Position numbers and translations under genes: made by a program
Assembly: GCA_002696995.1 (NCBI GenBank)
Contig: NZUF01000024.1
Coordinates: forward strand, 19,848-30,427
Reading direction: 5' to 3'
Origin: Flammeovirgaceae bacterium
GTDB taxonomy: Bacteria > Bacteroidota > Bacteroidia > Cytophagales > MED-G16
Length of the DNA: 10,580 bases
The notes under the pieces: generated by a model
The model's database searches: none
What the model was told of the DNA's origin: nothing
Seen by the model: the letters and a program-made list of their open reading frames with translations, nothing else
Shown here: in pieces, positions 1-6,221 of the stretch
How the letters are laid out: each line of letters starts with the position of its first letter
Numbering within the stretch: the stretch's first letter is position 1

Positions 1-484
1 GCTTAATACAGGCGAAAATTTAACATATGAATTTGAAATCATAGGTGAAGGAAATATATCAGCAATAAATGAACCCAAAATTAATATAGGAGAAATTGAT
101 TTTTATCCACCTAACACACAACAAACCATTAGAAGAGAGAAGAATAAGGTTTATGGCTCAAAAAAATTTAGTTATTATGCTATTCCCAATGAACCAGGAG
201 AATATGAGTTATCAAAAAATATAGAGTGGATATATTTTGATCCAAAAAAAGATAAATACGATACCCTTAGAACTAATATAAATTTGATAGTAACTGGGGA
301 GAGTCAAAAAAATAACTTTATTAAATCCAAAGATACTAACCCAATTCTTTATGCAATTAATAAAGAAAACAACGAGCTTTATTCAAATAAAAATCAAGCT
401 AACATTAATATCATTCTAAATATTATTACTTTAACTTTAATTATTATATTCAGCTTATTTCTATTAAGAAAAAAATATGAGTAA
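1..484 (+). CDS. batD: BatD family protein, C-terminal part (gene cut by window start)
   Basis: The reading frame is open from base 2 to the TAA at 482-484 and gives the last 160 residues of a longer protein. The fragment has a beta-rich extracytoplasmic part (residues about 1-100) with the stretch [18 protein letters not shown] followed by [15 protein letters not shown] and a VTGES motif. A linker follows, then one hydrophobic membrane segment at about residues 135-156 and a short basic tail, RKKYE. This arrangement and these motifs are what I know from the C-terminus of BatD proteins of Bacteroidota. BatD is part of the Bat (Bacteroides aerotolerance) cluster, which works with the VWA-domain proteins BatA and BatB at the cytoplasmic membrane; its exact biochemical role is not settled. 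The stop overlaps the aroC start by 8 bp, so the two are probably co-transcribed. Family members are usually near 600 residues, so most of the gene lies outside the window. The identification rests on remembered family motifs. Confidence 0.78.
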   Translation, partial: LNTGENLTYEFEIIGEGNISAINEPKINIGEIDFYPPNTQQTIRREKNKVYGSKKFSYYAIPNEPGEYELSKNIEWIYFDPKKDKYDTLRTNINLIVTGESQKNNFIKSKDTNPILYAINKENNELYSNKNQANINIILNIITLTLIIIFSLFLLRKKYE

Positions 485-1544
485 TTCATTTGGAAAGATA
501 TTTAAGATAGCCACTTATGGAGAATCACATGGTAAAGCCATTGGTGTAATAATTGACGGGTGCCCTTCTGGAATTGAAATAAATGAAGAAGATATTCAGA
601 AAGAACTTGATAGAAGAAAACCCGGTCAATCAAAGATCACTACCCAAAGAAAAGAAAATGATAATGTAGAAATTTTATCAGGTGTTTTTAATGGGATGAC
701 AACAGGCTCACCAATTAGTTTATTAATAAAAAATAAAGATCAAAAAAGTAGTGACTACGATCATATTTCAACATCATTCAGGCCGTCTCATGCAGACTTT
801 ACATATCACAAAAAATATAAAAATAGAGATCACAGGGGTGGAGGAAGAAGCTCAGCAAGAGAGACTGCAAACTGGGTTGCCGCAGGAGCTATTTCAAAGA
901 AGATACTTAGAAAAATGAAAGTAGAGATTAACGCATATGTTTCAAAAGTGGGAAAGATAGAGCTAAATAAATCTTATAAAGATTTAGATTTAGATAAAAC
1001 TGAAAATAATATTGTGAGGTGTCCAGATAAAAAATTTGCTGAAAAGTTTATATCTGTGATAGATGATGTAAGAAAAAATAAAGACACTGTAGGGGGAGTA
1101 ATTTCATGTATAATTAGAGGGTGCCCTGTAGGAATTGGTGAGCCAATTTTCAAAAAATTACATGCAGAATTAGGCATGGCAATGCTATCAATAAATGCAG
1201 TCAAGGGTTTTGAATATGGAAGTGGTTTCAAAGGTGTTGAAATGTTTGGTTCTGAGCATAATGATGAATTTCAAATACAAGATGATACAATAACTACTAA
1301 ATCAAATAATTCAGGAGGAATACAAGGGGGGATTAGTAATGGAGAGGACATATACTTTAATGTAGCATTCAAACCTGTGTCAACGATTATGAAAGATCAA
1401 AAAAGTATTGATAGTAATAATAAGAATACCATTGTTAAAGGCAAGGGTAGACATGACCCTTGTGTAGTTCCAAGGGCTGTGCCAATTGTTGAATCAATGA
1501 CTGCAAATGTTTTAGTTGATTTATATTTACAAAGTAAAAAATAA
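477..1544 (+). CDS. aroC: Chorismate synthase
   Basis: This enzyme catalyses the last step of the shikimate pathway: the FMNH2-dependent 1,4-elimination of phosphate from 5-enolpyruvylshikimate-3-phosphate to give chorismate, the precursor of aromatic amino acids, folate and quinones. It acts in the cytoplasm, normally as a tetramer. All three family signatures are present: GESHG at residues 15-19 (active-site His18), RPSHAD at 102-107 with His105 followed by [14 protein letters not shown] at 117-130, and [18 protein letters not shown] at 324-341. The length of 355 residues is normal for the monofunctional bacterial enzyme. The ATG at 477 lies inside the end of batD (8 bp overlap) and gives the usual N-terminus [17 protein letters not shown]. 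No clear Shine-Dalgarno sequence precedes it; the upstream bases are A-rich, as is common in Bacteroidota. The symporter gene begins 5 bp after the stop. No other shikimate-pathway gene is in the window. Confidence 0.98.
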   Translation: MSNSFGKIFKIATYGESHGKAIGVIIDGCPSGIEINEEDIQKELDRRKPGQSKITTQRKENDNVEILSGVFNGMTTGSPISLLIKNKDQKSSDYDHISTSFRPSHADFTYHKKYKNRDHRGGGRSSARETANWVAAGAISKKILRKMKVEINAYVSKVGKIELNKSYKDLDLDKTENNIVRCPDKKFAEKFISVIDDVRKNKDTVGGVISCIIRGCPVGIGEPIFKKLHAELGMAMLSINAVKGFEYGSGFKGVEMFGSEHNDEFQIQDDTITTKSNNSGGIQGGISNGEDIYFNVAFKPVSTIMKDQKSIDSNNKNTIVKGKGRHDPCVVPRAVPIVESMTANVLVDLYLQSKK

Positions 1545-1549
1545 ATTAT

Positions 1550-2839
1550 ATGGCCTTACATTCAAAAATAATTCTAGGTTTAGTTCTTGGTTTAATTCTA
1601 GGAATAGTATCTGTATTCATTGGCATTGGAGAATTTATTTCAAATTGGGTTATGCCGTTCGGGACAATATTTGTGAAAATGTTAAAGTTAGTTGCTGTTC
1701 CTCTAATTTTAGTATCTCTAATTTCTGGAATATCAAACTTAAGAGATACTGCTAAGCTTTCAAGAATTGGAGGCAAAACATTTGGAATTTATATTATGAC
1801 TACTATTTCAGCAATTGTTTTAGCACTAATTCTAGCAAATACACTTCAGCCAGGAGAATATTTTCCTGAAGAAAAAACTATTGAACTAAAAGAAAAATAT
1901 GCCTCTGATGCTTCAATGAAAATTTCAAGCGCAAAAGGGGTAGAAAACTCTGGACCTCTTCAAATGATGATAGATGTAGTTCCCGATAACTTTTTTTACT
2001 CTGCTAGCAATAATAAAAACATGCTTCAAATTATTTTCTTCGCTGTTTTATTTGGAATAGCCTTAGTTCTATCCTCTCCAGATAAAACTGGTCCAATAAA
2101 AAAAGCATTTGATGGTTTAAATGAGATAATAATTAAGATAGTTGAAATAATTATGGAGTATGCGCCTATTGGTGTTTTTGCATTACTTGCTGGTTTGATA
2201 GTAGATTTAGCAGGTGATGACCCAAATAATATAATCACTACCCTTACTCCTCTACTCTATTATGCACTAACTGTAATTATAGGACTAGCCTTTATGGTTT
2301 TTATTTTCTATCCTTTTATTATCTATTCAATTACTGGAATAACATTTAGAAAATTTTTAAAAGCAATATTTCCAGCTCAAATGTTAGCATTTTCCACTAG
2401 CTCGAGTGCCGCAACTTTACCATTAACAATGAAAAGAGTAGAAAAAAACTTAAATGTTTCCGATGAAGTTACTAGTTTCGTTTGTCCTCTTGGTGCAACA
2501 ATCAACATGGACGGGACAAGTATTCATCAGGCAATTTCAGCAGTATTTATTGCGCAAGCTTTTGGTCAAGATTTAACACTTGTAGACCAACTTGCGATTG
2601 TTCTAACAGCTACTCTTTCATCAATTGGGGCAGCAGCAGTACCTGGTGCTGGACTAATTATGTTAGTTATAGTTTTGGGAGCAATTGGGATTGATCCACA
2701 AGGCCTTGCCTTAATTATTGCAATTGACAGGCCTCTTGATATGCTAAGAACTGTTGTAAATGTAACCGGAGATGCAACCGTAGCTAGTATAGTTGCGTCT
2801 AGTGAAGGAGAAATAGTTAAATTTAAAGAAGATGAATAA
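1550..2839 (+). CDS. Dicarboxylate/amino acid:cation symporter (DAACS, GltP/GltPh family)
   Basis: This is a secondary transporter of the cytoplasmic membrane that moves glutamate, aspartate or C4-dicarboxylates inward with Na+ or H+. The 429-residue length is typical. Hydrophobic segments begin at residues 7-25 and recur throughout. The elevator-domain signatures are all present: the serine-rich hairpin STSSSAATLP at 282-291 (HP1), NMDGT at 319-323 (TM7), SSIGAAAVPGAG at 357-368 (HP2), and TM8 with D393, D397, R400, T401, N404 and D408. The TM8 residues match archaeal GltPh D390, D394, R397, T398, N401 and D405. The Arg equivalent to GltPh R397 favours an acidic substrate; the exact substrate and coupling ion cannot be read from sequence. 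The ATG at 1550 follows aroC by 5 bp and the 3' end overlaps the Nfu gene by 8 bp, so it sits in the middle of a probable operon. A polar insertion at about residues 100-155 is the most variable part. Confidence 0.95.
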   Translation: MALHSKIILGLVLGLILGIVSVFIGIGEFISNWVMPFGTIFVKMLKLVAVPLILVSLISGISNLRDTAKLSRIGGKTFGIYIMTTISAIVLALILANTLQPGEYFPEEKTIELKEKYASDASMKISSAKGVENSGPLQMMIDVVPDNFFYSASNNKNMLQIIFFAVLFGIALVLSSPDKTGPIKKAFDGLNEIIIKIVEIIMEYAPIGVFALLAGLIVDLAGDDPNNIITTLTPLLYYALTVIIGLAFMVFIFYPFIIYSITGITFRKFLKAIFPAQMLAFSTSSSAATLPLTMKRVEKNLNVSDEVTSFVCPLGATINMDGTSIHQAISAVFIAQAFGQDLTLVDQLAIVLTATLSSIGAAAVPGAGLIMLVIVLGAIGIDPQGLALIIAIDRPLDMLRTVVNVTGDATVASIVASSEGEIVKFKEDE

Positions 2840-3395
2840 TATTAATATATATTTAGAAGCTAATCCAAATCCAAACTCACTCAAGTTTGTAACTGATAAA
2901 ATGCTTGTTGATGAAGGTGTAGTCAAAGATTATCCTGACATAGAGAGTACTACAGATTCTCCAATTGCAAAAAAATTATTTGAATTTGATTATGTTGATA
3001 GGGTTTTTATAATGAGTAATTTTATAACAATAACAAAAAATAATCAAATTCACTGGGATAATATAAAATTAGAGTTAAGAAACTTTATTAAAAAATATAT
3101 TGAAGACGGGAAAAACATAGTTGAACTTAAACCTCAAAAGAAAAAAAAATTATCACCAAATAAAAAAATTGATAAAAAAATAATTGAAATTTTAGATGAA
3201 TATATTAAACCTGCTGTAGAACAAGATGGTGGTGCAATTCAGTTTGAATCTTTTGTGAAAGGCAAAGTAAAGGTGTCTCTTCAAGGAGCATGTAGTGGAT
3301 GTCCTTCTTCAATGATTACACTAAAATCTGGAATTGAAAAGCTTCTTAAAAGATTTGTTCCAGAAGTTGAAGAAGTAGTTGCTGAAGAGGTTTAG
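2832..3395 (+). CDS. Nfu/NifU-like iron-sulfur cluster carrier protein
   Basis: This protein is predicted to hold a [4Fe-4S] cluster and pass it to apo-proteins in the cytoplasm. Two domains are visible. Residues about 4-90 form the Nfu N-terminal domain, starting with YLEANPNPNSLKFV, the PNPxxLKF type seen in Bacteroidota and in mitochondrial Nfu1. After a lysine-rich linker (about 98-116) comes the NifU-like C-terminal domain (about 117-182) with VEQDGGAIQF and the cluster-binding CxxC at Cys154 and Cys157 in GACSGCPSS. At 187 residues it is of normal size for a two-domain Nfu. The ATG at 2832 overlaps the end of the symporter gene by 8 bp, suggesting translational coupling. No SUF or ISC genes are in the window, so the link to its upstream neighbours appears to be shared transcription rather than shared function. 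The stop lies one base from the convergent cysS stop. The alternative name NfuA is possible, but the E. coli protein has a different N-terminal domain. Confidence 0.93.
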   Translation: MNNINIYLEANPNPNSLKFVTDKMLVDEGVVKDYPDIESTTDSPIAKKLFEFDYVDRVFIMSNFITITKNNQIHWDNIKLELRNFIKKYIEDGKNIVELKPQKKKKLSPNKKIDKKIIEILDEYIKPAVEQDGGAIQFESFVKGKVKVSLQGACSGCPSSMITLKSGIEKLLKRFVPEVEEVVAEEV

Positions 3396-3402
3396 ACTAA
3401 AC
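3390..3402. repeat. Perfect 13-bp palindrome spanning two convergent stop codons
   Basis: The sequence GTTTAG-A-CTAAAC is a perfect inverted repeat centred on base 3396. It contains the TAG stop of the Nfu gene (3393-3395) and, on the other strand, the TAG stop of cysS (3397-3399). The symmetry comes partly from two facing TAG codons, but the arms extend three further bases on each side. As RNA the loop would be tight: a 4-bp stem with a 5-base loop is the more realistic form. No T-tract follows on either strand, so it is not a canonical intrinsic terminator. It may be a weak transcript-end structure or chance. Confidence 0.5.
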
Positions 3403-4857
3403 TTGAACTGACCATCCTGTAGAACCATCTGGGTTATCATTTAAATCAATTCCTTCATTAGCAAGACTATCTCTAATTTCATCAGATAAATTATAATCTT
3501 TCTCTTTTCTAGCCTTATCTCTTTTTATAATTGCTTTTTCAATATCTTCTAAATTAATTTTCCTAGAATTTAAAATTAAAAGATTTAAATCTTCAAGAAA
3601 ACTAGATTTAGGTTCTTGAAACAACCCTAATAATCCCCCATACTTTTTAAAAAAATCTAAAATAGATATAGAAAAATATTTTAATTCTCCTGTTACCTTT
3701 TTATTTACTCCCACTAGATTAAATTTTCTAATGATCTCAAAAATAATTGAGAAAAAACCAGGAGTATTAAAGTCATTGTTTATAAAATCAGAAACTTTTT
3801 TAGAATAAACATCAAAATCATTTTTATATTCTTTTGATTTTATAATTTCAACTTTAGAATTAGATATTCTTTCTGCTAAACTTAAAGCAGAATAAATTTT
3901 AATGAGGTTAACTATAGTTTGATTAATTAATTTTTTATTAAAATTTAATATTGATCTATAATGGACACTGAGTATTAAAAACTTAAATATTTCCGGATTG
4001 TATTCATTAATAAAATCTCTTCCTTTAATAATATTCCCAATTGACTTTGACATCTTTTGATTATCAAAATTTATCAAATTATTATGAACCCAAAAGTTAG
4101 CAAAAGTTGTTGAACTACAACACTCTGATTGGGCTATTTCATTTTCATGGTGAGGAAATAAAAGGTCTACTCCCCCTCCATGGATGTCAATTTTTGATCC
4201 AAGAATTTTTTTAGACATAGCAGAGCATTCAATGTGCCAACCAGGTCTTCCAAAGCCCCATGGTGAATCCCAACCAGGATCATCATCAAAAGATGGTTTC
4301 CAAAGTACAAAATCAAGTGGATTATTTTTATCATCGTTTACTTTTACCCTATGACCAGCTAACAAATCTGTCGTATTTTTTCCTGATAGTTTTCCGTAAC
4401 CTTTAAACTTATCGATTGAAAAAAAAACAGATCCCTTAGAAGGATATGCAAAACCCTTATCAATTAAATCGGTAATAAAAGAAACAATGTCTTCTATATG
4501 GTCAGTACATCTAGGTGAAAATGAAGGGTTTTTAATTTTTAGAGATTTATAATCTCTCTCAAATTCTTTAATATATTTTTCGGATATTTCTTTTGTAGTC
4601 TTTTTTTCTTGTTTTGATTTATTAATTATTTTATCATCTATATCAGTATAGTTATAAATATAATTTACTTCATCCCCTAAATGTTCAAGCCAATTCCTTA
4701 AAAAATTAAAAAAAATAGGGCCTCTAAAGTTTCCAATATGGAGCAAATCATATACGGTAGGCCCACAAACATACATTGAAACCTTACCCTTCTCATTAGT
4801 GATAAATGATTCTTTTTTTTTACCTAAAGAATTAAATAATTTTAGTGAGTTATTCAT
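3397..4857 (-). CDS. cysS: Cysteinyl-tRNA synthetase (class I)
   Basis: This enzyme charges tRNA-Cys with cysteine using ATP in the cytoplasm. The 486 residues contain the full class I core: MYVCGPTVYD at 28-37, the HIGH-type motif HIGN at 40-43, and KMSKS at 268-272. The zinc site that selects cysteine is visible as Cys31, Cys211 (in GWHIECSAMS), His236 and Glu240 (in FPHHENEIAQSE). The helical C-terminal region (about 300-486) ends with the tail NPDGSTGWSVQV, matching the usual DxxxGxxW-type end. It is the only complete gene on the minus strand here; it diverges from nusA and converges on the Nfu gene with one base between stops. The pattern NYTDIDDKI without the acidic insertion I associate with Bacteroidota CysRS (VGH...DEGEDKI), together with KMSKS rather than KMAKS or KMGKS, suggests it is not the usual form of this phylum and may have been acquired horizontally. 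Function is near certain; origin is inference. Confidence 0.97.
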   Translation of the reverse strand: MNNSLKLFNSLGKKKESFITNEKGKVSMYVCGPTVYDLLHIGNFRGPIFFNFLRNWLEHLGDEVNYIYNYTDIDDKIINKSKQEKKTTKEISEKYIKEFERDYKSLKIKNPSFSPRCTDHIEDIVSFITDLIDKGFAYPSKGSVFFSIDKFKGYGKLSGKNTTDLLAGHRVKVNDDKNNPLDFVLWKPSFDDDPGWDSPWGFGRPGWHIECSAMSKKILGSKIDIHGGGVDLLFPHHENEIAQSECCSSTTFANFWVHNNLINFDNQKMSKSIGNIIKGRDFINEYNPEIFKFLILSVHYRSILNFNKKLINQTIVNLIKIYSALSLAERISNSKVEIIKSKEYKNDFDVYSKKVSDFINNDFNTPGFFSIIFEIIRKFNLVGVNKKVTGELKYFSISILDFFKKYGGLLGLFQEPKSSFLEDLNLLILNSRKINLEDIEKAIIKRDKARKEKDYNLSDEIRDSLANEGIDLNDNPDGSTGWSVQV

Positions 4858-4888
4858 ACCTTATTATTTTGCATTTTTTGTAGCAAAG

Positions 4889-4919
4889 TTTGTCTTCTAT
4901 ATAAAAAAAGTTAAGTTTG
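4889..4919 (+). promoter_or_regulatory. Predicted Bacteroidota sigma-A-type promoter for the nusA operon
   Basis: TTTG at 4889-4892 and TAAGTTTG at 4912-4919 match the -33 (TTTG) and -7 (TAnnTTTG) elements of the Bacteroidota primary sigma factor, separated by 19 bp, which is within the usual spacing. Transcription would start near 4924-4926, giving a leader of about 50 nt before the nusA ATG at 4977. Transcripts entering from the left on this strand would have to run antisense through cysS, so a promoter is expected in this 119-bp gap. I found no equally good match on the minus strand for cysS. Confidence 0.7.
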
Positions 4920-4940
4920 CGTACTAATTTAATTGGAAGC

Positions 4941-4965
4941 GGGGACATTTGTCCCCATTTTTTTT
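4941..4965 (+). terminator. Terminator-like hairpin with T8 tract in the nusA leader
   Basis: GGGGACATTTGTCCCC at 4941-4956 forms a 6-bp GC-rich stem (GGGGAC/GTCCCC) with an ATTT loop, or 7 bp counting the inner A-T pair. It is followed by one A and eight T (4958-4965), the layout of a rho-independent terminator on the plus strand. It starts about 16 nt after the predicted transcription start and ends 11 nt before the nusA ATG. Because no plus-strand gene ends upstream, it cannot be an ordinary end-of-gene terminator. An attenuator controlling the nusA operon, or a block against antisense read-through from the left, is the likely role. The stem is the most GC-rich short block in the gap. Confidence 0.72.
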
Positions 4966-4976
4966 GAAAAAATATT

Positions 4977-6218
4977 ATGGACACTAAAGTACTTATTAAC
5001 TCATTTACAGATTTTGCTAAACAAAAGAACGTTGATCGACCAACTATGATCAGAATTTTACAAGATGTTTTTAGGGCAATGATTAAAAAGAAATTTGAAC
5101 ACGATGAAAATTTTGATATTGTTATCAATGCTGACAAAGGTGACCTCGAGATTATGAGGTTTAGAGAAATTGTAGATGATAACTCAGAAGATATTTGGGA
5201 TTTTGACAAAATCAAACTTTCCGATGCTAAAAACATAGAAAAAGACTTCGAAGTCGGAGATGAAGTTGCTGAAGAAATTAAAATTGAAGATTTTGGGAGA
5301 AGAGCTGTTATATTGGCTAAACAAACATTGATTCAGAGAGTAAAAGATTTAGAAAAAGAAATAATTATAAGCAAATATGATGAGCTTGTAGGAGAAATAA
5401 TTACCGGTGAAATTTATCAGGTTTTAAGTAGAGAAGTTTTACTTGTCGACGGAGAAGGAAACGAAATATCATTACCCAGGTCTGAACAAATTTACAAGGA
5501 CAAGTACAGAAAAGGCGATACGCTCAGGGGTGTAGTTTCTAGTGTAGAAATGTTTAGAGGAAACCCTAAAATTACTTTATCAAGAACCAGTCCATTATTT
5601 CTTGAAAAACTTTTTGAAAATGAGGTGCCTGAGATAAGTGATGGTCTAATTACCATTAAAAAAGTAGTGAGAGAGCCAGGGGAAAGAGCTAAAATTTGTG
5701 TTGAATCATACGATGATAGAATAGATCCCGTAGGAGCTTGTGTTGGAATGAATGGTTCTCGAATTCATTCTATAGTAAGAGAACTTCAAAATGAAAATAT
5801 AGATGTAATAAATTATACTGATAATCAAGAACTTTATATTACAAGAGCTCTAAGCCCTGCTAAGATTACAAATATGCAAATCGATAATGAAGAAAAAACA
5901 GTATCAGTTTATTTAAAACCAGATCAGGTCTCTTTAGCTATTGGTAAAGGTGGACAAAATATTAAGTTAGCAAGTAGACTTTTAGAATTAGAAATTGATG
6001 TGTTTAGAGAACTTGATGAAAGTCAAGAGGAAGATGTAGATCTTGAAGAATTTTCCGATGAGATTGAGGGTTGGATAATTGATGAACTTAAAAGAATTGG
6101 ATTAGATACAGCAAAGGCTGTGCTAAGTATTGAAAAAGAAGATTTAATTAAAAGAGCTGATCTAGAAGAAAATACTATAGATGCAGTGGTTAAAACATTA
6201 AAAAAGGAATTTGAATAA
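4977..6218 (+). CDS. nusA: Transcription termination/antitermination factor NusA
   Basis: NusA binds RNA polymerase and nascent RNA, promoting pausing and hairpin-dependent termination, and takes part in antitermination of rRNA operons. Domains in order: N-terminal RNA-polymerase-binding domain (about 1-130); S1 domain (about 136-203, ending KITLSRTSPLFLEKLF); KH1 (about 205-285, GACVGMNGSRIHSIVREL with the G-M-N-G loop at 257-260); KH2 (about 290-345, AIGKGGQNIKLASRLL with GKGG at 323-326); then an acidic stretch (350-365) and a short helical end with a helix-hairpin-helix look (about 366-410). At 413 residues it matches Bacteroidota NusA and lacks the long repeated acidic C-terminal domains of E. 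coli NusA. The ATG at 4977 is the first in frame and gives a normal N-terminus; no Shine-Dalgarno sequence is evident. It is the first gene of a probable five-gene operon, preceded by a promoter and a terminator-like hairpin. The rimP gene that usually precedes nusA is absent. Confidence 0.97.
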   Translation: MDTKVLINSFTDFAKQKNVDRPTMIRILQDVFRAMIKKKFEHDENFDIVINADKGDLEIMRFREIVDDNSEDIWDFDKIKLSDAKNIEKDFEVGDEVAEEIKIEDFGRRAVILAKQTLIQRVKDLEKEIIISKYDELVGEIITGEIYQVLSREVLLVDGEGNEISLPRSEQIYKDKYRKGDTLRGVVSSVEMFRGNPKITLSRTSPLFLEKLFENEVPEISDGLITIKKVVREPGERAKICVESYDDRIDPVGACVGMNGSRIHSIVRELQNENIDVINYTDNQELYITRALSPAKITNMQIDNEEKTVSVYLKPDQVSLAIGKGGQNIKLASRLLELEIDVFRELDESQEEDVDLEEFSDEIEGWIIDELKRIGLDTAKAVLSIEKEDLIKRADLEENTIDAVVKTLKKEFE

Positions 6219-6221
6219 TTT

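Noticed and set aside
4906..4913. Possible minus-strand -7 element TAACTTTT for cysS
   Set aside because: It misses the final G of TAnnTTTG and has no TTTG at the proper distance upstream, so it is too weak to list as a promoter.
4850..5236. 128-codon minus-strand open frame over the cysS-nusA gap and the start of nusA
   Set aside because: It lies mostly antisense to well-supported nusA, covers the promoter and hairpin, has low-complexity Ser/Ile-rich composition and matches no family I know.
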